Assembly (NCBI GenBank): GCA_963793465.1
Contig: CAWCAJ010000003.1
Span: 62,001-126,000, forward strand
Length of the DNA: 64,000 bases
Direction: 5' to 3'
DNA from: CAJQPP01 sp963793465
GTDB lineage: Bacteria > Planctomycetota > Planctomycetia > Pirellulales > Pirellulaceae
Part shown: piece by piece, positions 26,651 to 36,454 of the stretch
Position numbering within the stretch: position 1 is the stretch's first letter
Layout of the letters: every line of letters starts with the position of its first letter
Made by a program: the position numbers and the translations under genes
Notes under the pieces: model-generated
The model's input: the letters and a program-made list of their open reading frames with translations, nothing else
Told to the model about the DNA's origin: nothing
Databases searched by the model: none

Positions 26651-28706
26651 CGTTCCTTTTGCGGATTGTGATCGGGCCTTTCTCACTTTCCATTCGTAAC
26701 GGGATGCCTCCGCCACCGATGGTTCCCCAGCGATAGGACTCTTTGTTTTTCAAGTCGCCAAACAACCGTGCAGTAGCAGCATTGTCCTCCGATACAGACT
26801 GAATCTCGAACATGGAACGATAGGATCCCCGTCCGGCCGCAATGGCCGTCGTGGCCTGAATCTCTGCAGGCAGGCTCAAGTCTATGGAACCGTTGTAGGA
26901 CTCAAAATCCAGTTTGGCATCGGTAGCGACTTCCCGAAAACTGATGGTGAAGTCACCGTTGTAGCTGGAGGCCGCGGCGGAACCGGAAATATTGAGCAGG
27001 CGGATATCGCAATTTTGGCTGTGCGCGACGACGGTGCCGACCACATCCTGGACTTGCAAGTACCCGTCGTAATAGGTGTCCAGGGAAAGGTTGGTTCGTC
27101 GCGGTACCTTCACGCGAAGATTCAACACGTAATTCTGGTTGTAAGTATCCAACTTGATCTGGTTGGCGGTCGGGTCCGTATCCAGATCGAACTGTGGCGC
27201 GAACTGCTGTTGCCAGCCATCCTGCTGTTTCCCGGAGTGGTCCATGCCGGGCGGATTCAGAATTTCAATGACCACTGCCGGCTCATCGTGGGCCACCACT
27301 TCGACAAACCCGCGGTTGATGTCAATCACCAGGGAACCTGTTTGATCGGGCTGGGGGAAATCCAGTGTCAGCGTCTGGTAAATGGTCAGCTCCTCTTCCT
27401 GCAATGGAACAACCGGATCTGCCGAATTCACCAAACCATCCTGCCCCGGTGTTGAAAAAGGCAAGGCACCGAAGGAGAAAGCCAGCAGGCAGATCACGGA
27501 AAGCACAGTCATCATAAGGACTCCTGGAAACAAGGGTTTGGAAAGCCTGCGATGGCTCAAAGCAGGTAACGGGTTGAGTGATTCCGGTAAAGGGAACCGG
27601 TCAGGCTGGTAGACATGGGCCAGACAGGATCCCAGCAGCCGGCGCGTTTGTTCGGCCGTGGGTCGCTGGGCGGGCGACTGGGTGTGCAAGTTACGAATGA
27701 TCTGGCAGAGCCAGAGAGGGATTTGGGGATTGATGTCGCGAATCGGCGGGCTTTGGCCTTCGGTGATGCGTCGCATCACGCCGAACGTGGTCTGAGCGCG
27801 AAACGGAGAGCGGCCGGTGCAAAGCGTGTGCAACACGCTTCCGAGGCTGAAGAGATCGCTGGCGGAGTCGACCGCTTCGCCACGCGTCTGTTCCGGTGAC
27901 ATGAACTCCGGTGTCCCTGTGATCGATCCACTCCGTGTCATCGTGGCATCATCGATAGTGCGGGCCAATCCAAAGTCCGTGATCACTACGGTTTCGACAC
28001 CTTCGTCCAACATGATATTGGAGGGTTTAATGTCGCGATGGATCAGCCCCTGTTGGTGGGCCGCTGCCAGCCCGGCCGCCAATTGACTGCCTATCCGCAG
28101 GATCTCTGGTACCGCCAGCGGACCTTCGCGATCCACTCGCTGTTGCAGGGAGGGTCCTTTCAGATAGGGCATGACCAGGTAGGGTAGGGCATGACTGGAC
28201 GAGACACCGTGGATCGCGATCACGTTGGCATGCAGGATTCCGGCTGCGGCACGGGCTTCCCGTGCAAAGCGTTGGCGAGCGACACCACTGGCGGCCAGGG
28301 AAGGGTTCATGACTTTCAGGGCTACTATCCGGTCCAGAGAACGGTCTTCGGCTTTCAAAACCACTCCCATGGCTCCGTAGCCAACCACACCCAGGATTTC
28401 AAAGCCGTCCAGACGTCCCAGGGAAGCGGGATCATCCGTCGGCGCCAGCAAGTCCAGGACTTGCCGCACCGTGATTGGAGTTTCACGCCTGTCATCAGGA
28501 GCCTGGCCGGGCCCGGAGGCGGTCGGTTGGGCCAGCAATGACCGAACCTCACGCCAGGCCGCCGCGTCGGCAGCCCGTCGCAGCAACTCGGAACCGCAAT
28601 CGAAACAATGATCGAGGTGATCGGTCAATTTTGCCTCCTGCAGTTCCGTCATTTGGCCGGTCAGGAAGGCGTCCAACTGAGAAGCATCGCATGCATCGGT
28701 TTTCAT
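26625..28706 (-). CDS. Zinc-finger anti-sigma / Ser-Thr kinase / beta-repeat membrane protein
   Basis: 693 aa from ATG 28706. That start overlaps the stop of the sigma-factor gene (ATGA), so it is translationally coupled; the frame extends upstream inside that gene without merit. Residues 1-50 resemble an anti-sigma zinc finger (His30, His33, Cys34, Cys37 in HLDHCFDC). Residues 100-365 are a Hanks-type kinase: Gly-rich loop 106-116, Lys131, HRDIKPSN at 223-230, DFG 244-246, GTPEFMSPE. A membrane segment at about 394-416 leads to an extracytoplasmic region of about 270 residues, rich in beta strands and resembling DUF4097-type repeats. It would hold the sigma factor until an outside signal is sensed. 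The last codons lie in the inverted repeat and may not be native. Confidence 0.9.
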   Translation of the reverse strand: MKTDACDASQLDAFLTGQMTELQEAKLTDHLDHCFDCGSELLRRAADAAAWREVRSLLAQPTASGPGQAPDDRRETPITVRQVLDLLAPTDDPASLGRLDGFEILGVVGYGAMGVVLKAEDRSLDRIVALKVMNPSLAASGVARQRFAREARAAAGILHANVIAIHGVSSSHALPYLVMPYLKGPSLQQRVDREGPLAVPEILRIGSQLAAGLAAAHQQGLIHRDIKPSNIMLDEGVETVVITDFGLARTIDDATMTRSGSITGTPEFMSPEQTRGEAVDSASDLFSLGSVLHTLCTGRSPFRAQTTFGVMRRITEGQSPPIRDINPQIPLWLCQIIRNLHTQSPAQRPTAEQTRRLLGSCLAHVYQPDRFPLPESLNPLPALSHRRLSKPLFPGVLMMTVLSVICLLAFSFGALPFSTPGQDGLVNSADPVVPLQEEELTIYQTLTLDFPQPDQTGSLVIDINRGFVEVVAHDEPAVVIEILNPPGMDHSGKQQDGWQQQFAPQFDLDTDPTANQIKLDTYNQNYVLNLRVKVPRRTNLSLDTYYDGYLQVQDVVGTVVAHSQNCDIRLLNISGSAAASSYNGDFTISFREVATDAKLDFESYNGSIDLSLPAEIQATTAIAAGRGSYRSMFEIQSVSEDNAATARLFGDLKNKESYRWGTIGGGGIPLRMESEKGPITIRKRNGDRSNKNP

Positions 28707-29311
28707 TGAAAGGAACTTTCCAATTGGGCAATGACCTGGGACAATCGCTTCATGACTCGACTGCGGGCCGCATAGATCGTACCGATTGACTTGCCAAGCT
28801 CCCGAGCCACCGCCGCATTGCTCATCCCCTCGACCGCCGTCAGTTCGAACGCCTTCCAGGTATCGGGGTGAAGATCCAAGCGGACTTGCTGTGCGGCTTG
28901 CAGATAAAGCTGCCGACGGTATTCCAATTCCATCAGCGATTCCATCTCCCGATCGGGATCGGCACTGCGTTGCAGCAGATCGTCGACACATGCATCGACC
29001 AGTGATTGCTCGCGGGGACGTCGCGTGACGGCATTGATGGTGGCATTCTTGGCAACTCGCAACAGCCAATGCCGAAAACGGGTCGAGGGACTGGACCTTT
29101 CCCATCTTCCAATGGAATGGCTCACGGCCAGAAAAACGGTCTGCACCAGGTCCTGGGCATCGGCATGCTGTAAGCCCCGTGCCATCGCGATGCGGTATAC
29201 CACGGGGCGATAAATTTGCACGAACTCTTCCCATGCCTGTCGATTGCCGGGGTCTTTGACCTGCAAAAGCAGGCTGTCACGTGTTTCAGGTAGTTCGTAC
29301 ACGGCAAGCAT
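28703..29311 (-). CDS. ECF-type RNA polymerase sigma factor
   Basis: 202 aa. Region 2 (AWEEFVQIYRPVVYRIAMARGLQHADAQDLVQTVFLAV) and region 4 (AFELTAVEGMSNAAVARELGKSIGTIYAARSRVMKRL) are both clear, with a short linker containing the typical HWLLRVAKNATINAVTRR end of region 2. The combination of an ECF factor with a kinase carrying a zinc-finger anti-sigma domain is known in planctomycetes. The kinase gene starts inside the last codon of this gene, so both are made together. Confidence 0.92.
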   Translation of the reverse strand: MLAVYELPETRDSLLLQVKDPGNRQAWEEFVQIYRPVVYRIAMARGLQHADAQDLVQTVFLAVSHSIGRWERSSPSTRFRHWLLRVAKNATINAVTRRPREQSLVDACVDDLLQRSADPDREMESLMELEYRRQLYLQAAQQVRLDLHPDTWKAFELTAVEGMSNAAVARELGKSIGTIYAARSRVMKRLSQVIAQLESSFQ

Positions 29312-29823
29312 CGGGGAACAAGGATCGTCATGCGAGCGGGATCGAATGCTCGTCTCAAGAATTAAACACGAAGGATCCTAAATCTGACACAAAAATGTCT
29401 GCCGGAGCGGTTTTGGTCGCGGTTTGAACGCTTTCCAGGGGAAGTATCCGCCTGGGGAACGAATGTCGAGCCTTTTGGGGCCAGTGGACTGTCAGATCTG
29501 AATTGAAAGGAAAGCGCTGGATTCGCAACGACATTGCTGGGCAAGCCAGCAGTGGCACCCGTCAGATCAGCCTTGCCAGACCACCGGTAGAATCTGCTTC
29601 GCAAGCAGGAGTGCCGGGCGTCGGATCTCGAGTCGACTGGCAAGCTGACCCACCCAACCTATGATGGTGATCTCCCTGGCAGCACTCCGCCTGACAGGGG
29701 ATCATTCCTTCACTCACAACGACGGGGCCCGCTTGGGGCGACCTTCATGTTCATTTGCGTCCGATTACCGTAATATCAAGCTTCCAATCGTCCGGCTGAC
29801 GTGAAACCTGAAAGGGCCAAGGC
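29312..29823. other. Intergenic region with dispersed repeat
   Basis: No gene. It contains an about 110-bp repeat copy (29483-29593) shared with 46007-46115 and must carry the promoter of the sigma-factor operon near its left end; no clear promoter was assigned. Confidence 0.6.
29483..29593 (-). repeat. Dispersed about 110-bp repeat, copy 1
   Basis: Its reverse complement matches 46007-46115 at roughly 80 percent by eye. The best shared blocks are AAGGCTGATCTGACGGGTGC and CGTTGCGAATCCAGC. No gene or terminal inverted repeat is evident, so it looks like a small non-autonomous element. Confidence 0.75.
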
Positions 29824-30231
29824 ATGATTGCCAGAATTTACTTGTCCATTATCGGCTTGATGTATGTTGCTCTGGCTGCCTGGTGCAGTATGGATCCGGC
29901 AACCACATCCCACAAAGTGGGTTTTGACCGCCTGGGAGGCTCGGGTCGATCGGAGTTTTTGGTTATCTACGGCGGCCTGGAACTTGGCATGGCCCTGATT
30001 TTCCTGATGCCTTGGGTGCAACGCGATTTTACGTTGGCTTCACTTTGGGCCTGCATCCTGATTCACGCCTGCCTGGTGGTCTTTCGCACCGCCAGCTTTT
30101 TCATGTACGACGAGATCTCTTCCCTGACCTACAAGCTGGCAGTGGGAGAATGGATTATCTTGTTGAGCGGACTGGGCGTTTGGTATTGGTTTTCAATTGG
30201 CGGCATTTCAGGCGGCAACGCGACACCCTGA
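29824..30231 (+). CDS. Small four-helix membrane protein, DUF4345-like
   Basis: 135 aa with four hydrophobic stretches (residues about 3-22, 47-62, 68-90, 103-125). GAAAGGG lies about 8 nt before the ATG. The pattern of a first helix with GLMYVALAAW, then GGLELGMALIFLMPW, resembles the DUF4345 family of unknown function; this is by eye only. Stands alone. Confidence 0.7.
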   Translation: MIARIYLSIIGLMYVALAAWCSMDPATTSHKVGFDRLGGSGRSEFLVIYGGLELGMALIFLMPWVQRDFTLASLWACILIHACLVVFRTASFFMYDEISSLTYKLAVGEWIILLSGLGVWYWFSIGGISGGNATP

Positions 30232-30487
30232 CATCCGGTCGAGATCGACCTGGTTGTGTGATCTCCATGCCGGAAAGAGAGTGGGCGGCTGGTATTGGCA
30301 AAGCAGTATGAATCAGGCGTTGGGGCATATTCTGGTCTTCATTCAAACATCACAGTGCGGAGACAGACGAGCCGCCTGAATCGATTCAGGAAAGAGTTGC
30401 CCAGTGGATTGAACCACTCGTTTGTCTCCTACCCTCGTTAATGTTCCAGGTATTTTTTCCACAAGTGAATTTTGCAGACCTCATGTC

Positions 30488-31159
30488 ATGAGAAACTTTA
30501 TTGGAATCTCGTTTGTTGCAATTCTGTTTTTTGGATTTGGGGACCCATTTGAAAATGAAGTCGTTGCGCAGGACCTTCGGTTCCATCCGGAGTTGGCAAC
30601 AGAACTAAAAAAAATGGCCGCGTTGGACCAGATTGCTGCCGGTGTTCCGCAAGGCGATCACCGTAATCTGTCGCAGGCCGAATGGATCGCCTTCAAAGAG
30701 GGAGTGTTCAAAACAAATCAGAAACGCCTCCAGCAAATCTTTGACCAACATGGATTTGTGGGAGTAGACCTCGCTGGTCGGGAAGGTTCCCGATGTTTCT
30801 GGCTCATGGTCCAACACTCGGACCATGTTCCCAACTTTCAGAATGAGGTCCTGGAAAAAATGAAAACCGAAGTCGATAAAGACAACGCCGATCCTCGACT
30901 GTATGGGCTTTTGGTTGATCGTGTCAAATTGAATATGGGGCAAGCGCAGGTTTATGGAACGCAAGTGGAATACAACACGGACACCTGTCAGGCATTTCCG
31001 AAACACCTGGCTGACCGCGACCAGGTCAACCAACGGCGACAAACAATTGGTCTGGAACCGATAGAAGAATATTTGAATCAGATGACCCAATCGCATTTTG
31101 AGATGAATAGAGAGTTCTATTCGAAGCAAGGCATAACCGAACCCAAACTGTACAAATAA
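30488..31159 (+). CDS. Exported DUF6624 family protein
   Basis: 223 aa from ATG 30488, which begins a signal peptide (FIGISFVAILFFGFG); the frame extends to a TTG at 30422 without a signal. The core matches the DUF6624 pattern: TNQKRLQQIFDQHGFVG, WLMVQHSDHVPNFQNEVLEKM, LYGLLVDRVKLNMGQAQVYGTQV. The family is widespread and uncharacterised. Lower G+C and less biased codons than the neighbouring genes suggest a recent arrival. Confidence 0.8.
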   Translation: MRNFIGISFVAILFFGFGDPFENEVVAQDLRFHPELATELKKMAALDQIAAGVPQGDHRNLSQAEWIAFKEGVFKTNQKRLQQIFDQHGFVGVDLAGREGSRCFWLMVQHSDHVPNFQNEVLEKMKTEVDKDNADPRLYGLLVDRVKLNMGQAQVYGTQVEYNTDTCQAFPKHLADRDQVNQRRQTIGLEPIEEYLNQMTQSHFEMNREFYSKQGITEPKLYK

Positions 31160-31195
31160 AATCCATCGGGAAACTGACCCGGGCAGGGCGGCTAG

Positions 31196-31973
31196 TTAGA
31201 TCTTCTCCATGGCCCGACGCGACATCTTCAACATCCAACGACGGGGCAGGAAAGGCATCACCCAGTACAGCATCAACGCCAACTTCCAATCGTTGATCAC
31301 TACCAGTTTGCCTTTCATCATTGCCCGGTAGCCAATGTCAGCGACACTGGACGCCGTCGCGGTTTTTTGCATGGCTCGCACACCTTCCATGCCCGCCTCT
31401 GCTGAGAACTCGGTGGCCACCGGACCGGGGCACAGGGCTGTGACCGTAATGTTTTTTTCTGCCAACTCTTCAGCCATTGCTTGTGAGAATGACAAAACAA
31501 ATGCCTTGGTCGCATAATAAGTGGCTTGCAATGGCCCTGGCAGGAATCCTGCGATGGAAGCCACATTCAGAATCCTGCCACGTTTCCGCCTGACCATGTC
31601 TTGCAGGAAAAGGTGGGTTAATTGACTGAGCGCGACGACGTTCAGTTGAATCATCGTCTGGTCCTGTTTCCATTCCCGCCGATAAAACAAACCGTGTCCG
31701 CCAAACCCGGCATTATTGATCAGGATTTCCACTTCCAGTTGCAAAGCTTGAACCTGATCGTAAACCTGTTGCGGCGCCTGTTCCTGGGTCAGGTCAGCCA
31801 CCAAGGTGAATACCCGGACACCGTGTTGGCATTCCAGTTCCGATTTGAGCGCTTGTAAGGCGTCTTTCCGGCGAGCCACGATTACCAGGTCCCCACCCGA
31901 TGCAGCATGAATCCTGCGCCAGCTCTTTGCCAATCCCGCTGGATGCGCCCGTAATGAGTGCCGTGTTTTTCAC
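31196..31973 (-). pseudogene. Short-chain dehydrogenase/reductase broken by a +1 frameshift
   Basis: The N-terminal nucleotide-binding motif (VKNTALITGASSGIGKELA, from GTG 31973 with AAGGAAGG upstream) is in one frame, and the rest from IHAASGGDLVIVARR to the stop at 31196 is in the next. Removing one base of the CC at 31913-31914 joins them exactly as the family expects (GIGKELAQIHAASGG). The remainder is complete: NNAGFG, catalytic Ser/Tyr/Lys (NVASIAGF..., YYATKAF) and a C-terminal hydrophobic helix typical of membrane-associated SDRs. Either a recent pseudogene or a sequencing error. An open frame from 31933 would lack the cofactor motif. Confidence 0.8.
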
Positions 31974-32417
31974 AGTCGAACCTTCCTTTTCACCGTCCAT
32001 TCTTTTCACGGTCCAAGCTTTTTTCTTTCGGTCCATGCCAAAGAGTCGCCAACTCGCGACCGGATTGCCCGGGCAAACGCCACATTCTACACGATGCCAC
32101 GTTCGACCGAGGGAACCATCGGCTTGACCAATGAGAAAGACAGTCGATACCCACATTCCTACATACAGAATCGCCAACGTCGAGGCGGATTGCGAAACTT
32201 GATGTCGACGGACTGGGCTGATCAGCCCTTGATCGACAAGGTGGAACCCGCGTATGAAGACGGCTGACTGCTGACGTGCCCGTCGAGAAACGTTCATTTG
32301 GCTGCCCGCATGTCGCGTTTCGTCTACAATCGACGGTTGCTGCCCGGGTCTTTCCAACGAGACCTCCCTGGTTTTGCTCCCCCGTTTTTTTATTGCTGAT
32401 TTCTCAAAAGCTTCCCG
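31974..32417. other. Divergent intergenic region SDR/acetolactate synthase
   Basis: No gene. The left part has an imperfect GGTCCA/GGACC-type micro-repeat similar to the one between the two amidohydrolases near 2000-2050. No promoter could be assigned with confidence. Confidence 0.5.
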
Positions 32418-34058
32418 ATGAAAGCATCCGACCTGTTTGTTGCTGCTCTGGAAAACGAAGGCGTGGAACACATCTTCGGCATCCCTGGAGAAGAGAACCT
32501 GGACTTTCTGGACTCGCTGTCACGGAGTTCGATTCGGCTGATTTTGACACGTCATGAGCAGGCGGCTGGCTTCATGGCCGCCACCTATGGGCGATTGACC
32601 GGTAAGGCGGGAGTCTGTCTGGCGACGCTGGGACCCGGCGCCACCAACCTGGTTACGGCGGCGGCCTACGCCAACCTGGGCGGCATGCCGATGGTCATGT
32701 TGACGGGTCAGAAACCCATCAAGACCAGCAGGCAAGGGCAATTCCAGATCGTTGACATCGTGGACATGATGCAACCCTTAACCAAGTACACTAAGCAGGT
32801 CGAAAGTGGTGATCGCATCCCCTCCAGCGTACGCGAGGCGTTTCGGCGGGCTCAGGAGGAGCGGCCTGGCGCCGCTCATCTGGAATTGCCGGAAGACATT
32901 GCCCGCGAAGAAACCAACGCGGTCGTGATTCCCGCCGGGTTCAGCCGGCGGCCCGTGGCAGAGACCAAGGCCATTCGCCGGGCCACGGAATGGATCGCCG
33001 AAGCCAAACGGCCGGTGTTGCTGGTAGGTGCCGCAGCGAATCGCAAACTGACTTGCAAGATGTTGCGTCGCTTCGTCAACAAAACCGGAATCTATTTTGT
33101 AACCACGCAAATGGGCAAGGGGGTGATTGGTGACGACCATCCCTTGAACCTGGGAACGGCCGCCCTGTCCTCCGGAGACTTCGTCCATCGGGCTCTGGAT
33201 GCGGCCGATGTGATTATCAATGTGGGGCATGATGTGGTCGAGAAACCACCTTTCCTGATGGAACCGGGTGGACGTACGGTGATTCACGTCAACTTCACTA
33301 CGGCAGAAGTGGACCCGGTTTATTTTCCCCAAGTGGAGGTGGTCGGCGACATCGCCCATAGCATCTGGCAAATCAGTGAAGGCCTGCCGAGCGGGGCAAA
33401 AAGGGATGACACGCTGTTCCGGCAAACCCAAGCGGCCATGCGGGACCATATCGAGCGAGATTCGCATCACGACCGCTTCCCGATGACTCCACAACGCCTG
33501 GTGGCTGATGTTCGGCGTGTCATCCAAGGCAAGGGGATCATTGCCCTGGACAACGGCATCTACAAGATCTGGTTTGCAAGAAACTACCCGGCTTTTGCGC
33601 CGAACACCGTTCTTCTGGATAACGCGTTAGCCACCATGGGTGCCGGTTTACCTTCCGCCATGATGGCGGCCATGGTTCATCCGGACCGACAGGTGATGGC
33701 GATCTGCGGCGATGGCGGTTTCATGATGAACTCGGCCGAGATGGAGACCGCTGTGCGATTGGGACTAAACCTGGTCATCGTGGTGTTGCGTGATAATGCT
33801 TACGGCATGATCAAGTGGAAACAACAACATATGGGTTTCCATGACTACGGCCTGGACTTCACCAACCCTGACTTCGCTCGATATGCCGAGGTCTACGGAG
33901 CCAAGGGGCATCGCGTTTCGTCGGCCAACGATTTGATCCCCATCGCCCGCGAGGCGTTTGATGCCGGTGGAGTGCACGTGATGGAGGTTCCGGTGGACTA
34001 CTCGGACAACGACCGCATTCTGAATCAGGAAATTCAGGAACTGAGTTCAAAAATTTGA
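32418..34058 (+). CDS. Acetolactate synthase-like thiamine diphosphate enzyme
   Basis: 546 aa, the usual size for catalytic subunits of acetolactate synthase. The N-terminal domain has EHIFGIPGEENLDFLDSL and the catalytic Glu in TRHEQAAGFMA; ATLGPGATNLV follows. The cofactor motif GDGGFMMNSAEMETA...LRDNAYG is intact at residues about 434-465. In the reaction two pyruvates, or pyruvate and another keto acid, give an acetohydroxy acid and CO2. There is no regulatory (IlvN-like) subunit gene here; instead an aldehyde dehydrogenase starts 8 bp downstream. This suggests a catabolic role or a decarboxylase giving an aldehyde, rather than branched-chain amino acid synthesis. Confidence 0.88.
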   Translation: MKASDLFVAALENEGVEHIFGIPGEENLDFLDSLSRSSIRLILTRHEQAAGFMAATYGRLTGKAGVCLATLGPGATNLVTAAAYANLGGMPMVMLTGQKPIKTSRQGQFQIVDIVDMMQPLTKYTKQVESGDRIPSSVREAFRRAQEERPGAAHLELPEDIAREETNAVVIPAGFSRRPVAETKAIRRATEWIAEAKRPVLLVGAAANRKLTCKMLRRFVNKTGIYFVTTQMGKGVIGDDHPLNLGTAALSSGDFVHRALDAADVIINVGHDVVEKPPFLMEPGGRTVIHVNFTTAEVDPVYFPQVEVVGDIAHSIWQISEGLPSGAKRDDTLFRQTQAAMRDHIERDSHHDRFPMTPQRLVADVRRVIQGKGIIALDNGIYKIWFARNYPAFAPNTVLLDNALATMGAGLPSAMMAAMVHPDRQVMAICGDGGFMMNSAEMETAVRLGLNLVIVVLRDNAYGMIKWKQQHMGFHDYGLDFTNPDFARYAEVYGAKGHRVSSANDLIPIAREAFDAGGVHVMEVPVDYSDNDRILNQEIQELSSKI

Positions 34059-34065
34059 GGGCATC

Positions 34066-35496
34066 ATGCTGGATCAATACCCCTACTACCTGGCCAATCA
34101 GGCCCGTCAACCTAACGCCGATCTGGAAGTCACTGACAAGTACACCGGTCAGGTGGCTACCCGCGTGGCGATCGCCGATACCTCTGCCATTGATGAAGCC
34201 ATTGCGGCCGCCGATGGCGCGACACAGGCCATGCGAAAGCTGCCGCCCTACATTCGCCAACGGATTCTTTATCACTGCGTGCAACGCTTCGAGGAATCGT
34301 TCGACGAACTGGCGCTCAGTCTCTGCGTGGAAGCGGGCAAGCCGATCAAGGACAGTCGCGGAGAAGTCTCACGATTGATCGACACCTTTCGCATCGCTGC
34401 CGAAGAAGCCGTGCGAATCGAAGGTGAAGTCCTGAACCTGGAGATTTCCGAGCGTGCGCGGGGGTATCGAGGCATGGACCGACGGGTCCCCATCGGTCCC
34501 TGTTCCTTCATCTCGCCCTTCAACTTTCCCTTGAACCTGGCTGCCCACAAGATCGCGCCGGCCATCGCCGCCGGCTGCCCCTTCGTTTTGAAGCCTGCCA
34601 GCCGCACGCCGGTCGGCGCTTTACAGATTGGCAAGATCCTGGCGGAGACCGAGCTTCCCAGGGGGGCCTTTTCCATCCTGCCCTGTCACCGGGATGGAGC
34701 CGCTTTGTTTACCACGGACGAACGTTTGAAGCTGCTCAGTTTTACCGGTTCCCCTGCCGTCGGTTGGCAGCTCAAGGCCCAGGCTGGCAAAAAGCGGGTC
34801 GTGCTGGAATTGGGAGGTAACGCCGCCTGCATCGTGGATCAGGACGCCGACCTGGTCGACGCAGCGGAACGGATGGTCGTGGGTGCCTTCTACCAGTCCG
34901 GCCAAAGTTGCATCGGCGTGCAACGGATTCTGATTCACGAGTCCGTTTACGATGCCTTTCGCGACTTGTTGGTGCAAAAAACCAAACAACTGAAGATGGG
35001 TGATCCCAAACACGAAGACACGTTCATCGGGCCCGTGATCTCAAATGCGGATGGCGAGCGCCTGAAGAACTGGATCGATCAGGCCGTGGCCGCCGGAGGC
35101 AAACTGCTTTGCGGTGGCGGGCGGGCAGGCAATATGGTCGAAGCCACACTGCTGGAAAATGTCCCAGAGGATCAACCCATTTGTATTGAGGAAGCCTTTG
35201 GACCCGTGGCGGTCCTTTCCCGGTTCCGTGATTTCTCCGATGCCATCAGGCAAGTGAACGACAGCGTATTTGGTCTGCAGGCCGGTGTGTTTACCCGCGA
35301 CCTATACAAGATGCTGCAGGCCTGGGACGAATTGGAAGTGGGGGGCGTGATCATCGGCGACGTGCCCTCCTGGCGTGTCGACAACATGCCTTACGGCGGC
35401 GTCAAGGACAGCGGACTCGGTCGAGAGGGAATTCGTTACGCCATCGACGACATGACGGAAATTCGACTGCTGGTGATCCGCGAGCCCTTGGCATGA
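34066..35496 (+). CDS. NAD(P)-dependent aldehyde dehydrogenase
   Basis: 476 aa, typical length. The Rossmann contact SFTGSPAVGWQLK, the general base Glu in LELGGNAACIV and the catalytic Cys in SGQSCIGVQR are all present, as is EEAFGPVAVL near the end. GAGGGC overlaps the stop of the synthase gene and serves as the ribosome site, so the two genes are coupled. It would oxidise an aldehyde to the acid; the natural substrate may be the aldehyde released by the upstream thiamine enzyme. Confidence 0.9.
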   Translation: MLDQYPYYLANQARQPNADLEVTDKYTGQVATRVAIADTSAIDEAIAAADGATQAMRKLPPYIRQRILYHCVQRFEESFDELALSLCVEAGKPIKDSRGEVSRLIDTFRIAAEEAVRIEGEVLNLEISERARGYRGMDRRVPIGPCSFISPFNFPLNLAAHKIAPAIAAGCPFVLKPASRTPVGALQIGKILAETELPRGAFSILPCHRDGAALFTTDERLKLLSFTGSPAVGWQLKAQAGKKRVVLELGGNAACIVDQDADLVDAAERMVVGAFYQSGQSCIGVQRILIHESVYDAFRDLLVQKTKQLKMGDPKHEDTFIGPVISNADGERLKNWIDQAVAAGGKLLCGGGRAGNMVEATLLENVPEDQPICIEEAFGPVAVLSRFRDFSDAIRQVNDSVFGLQAGVFTRDLYKMLQAWDELEVGGVIIGDVPSWRVDNMPYGGVKDSGLGREGIRYAIDDMTEIRLLVIREPLA

Positions 35497-35700
35497 TGTG
35501 GCGAGTTGGATTTTCCGACCCGGCGAGTTAATCTCCAATACCCTTCCCAATACTGCAACTCCACTACCGACGACTGAACGAGGGAGATTTTCTGCCGGAC
35601 CGCTCGGCAGGACGCGTATGTCAGGTCCGGGCCTTCCAAAACGCCGACTCTCAACCGTTGGAGGGGATACAGTTTCCGCGTAGTCCGCGACCACCAGTGG

Positions 35701-35940
35701 CTATGCGGCTTGTGGAACAACCGGGGTCAGGGGAGTTTCCATCGTGACTGGAAAATCAGGGGAAGCTGGCTCTTGAAATCCGAGGTCGAAAGCAGCCAAC
35801 TCCCCTCTCTTGATTTGCACGGAATCCGGGGCCTTGATACCGAGTCGAACGGTTTTCCCTTTCACGCGAACCACGTCAATCGTGATTCCCAGTTCCGGAA
35901 ATACAATTTGTTCGTTCTGTCTTCGAGATAAAACCAACAT
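35701..35940 (-). CDS. csrA: CsrA translational regulator with extended C-terminus
   Basis: 79 aa from ATG 35940; the longer frame to 36024 is not needed because MLVLSRRQNEQIVF is the standard CsrA start. The RNA-binding residues of the first strand (LSR) and the GKTVRLGIKAPDSVQIKRGE region are present. After residue about 50 the sequence departs from the usual helix and ends in a Pro/Thr/acidic tail (DFPVTMETPLTPVV). It binds GGA motifs in mRNA leaders. No flagellar gene or FliW partner is nearby. Confidence 0.85.
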   Translation of the reverse strand: MLVLSRRQNEQIVFPELGITIDVVRVKGKTVRLGIKAPDSVQIKRGELAAFDLGFQEPASPDFPVTMETPLTPVVPQAA

Positions 35941-36454
35941 CACTAACCTTCCATGATTCCAATTCGCGTTGTGTGAAACAAACCTTCCTTCTAGCGATGT
36001 TCCTAACCGCAATCGGTACACCAAACTTTAGTAATTCCAACTATTTTTTGAATTCGACGGAATGACCGACATAACTGCTTGCCGGTTTGCCCTCAATTCC
36101 CGCAGTTTAACTCGGCAATGCTAGCAACTAGGTCGAGCGGGAACGACGCTGGTCAACAGACGCTCAGTCTAATTGGCCAGACTGGTCAGAAATCGGCAGG
36201 GCAATCACCACGCTAGCCGTCACCCAAGCGAGTCGTTGATAAGCTGTTACCTGGCGAATTCCGCTGACCCGACGAGGTGGACTGCAGCGGGGTATACGAG
36301 CGGATTGAATTCCGCGTGCCTGCCACCACGCCCGCTCGGGCAAATTTCACATATTCCGCATGATCCCCCCAGTCCGCAGACTTCTGGTCTCTGCCGCGGG
36401 GCTTACCGATGGTAAAGGAGGGACCGAAAACGGGATTCAGGGTGGCAGGCCAAG
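35941..36454. other. Intergenic region, no gene seen
   Basis: Between divergent csrA and the methyltransferase gene. It is AT-richer next to csrA (35990-36070), as expected for a promoter region. Short frames to the right lack start signals. No repeat recognised. Confidence 0.5.
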
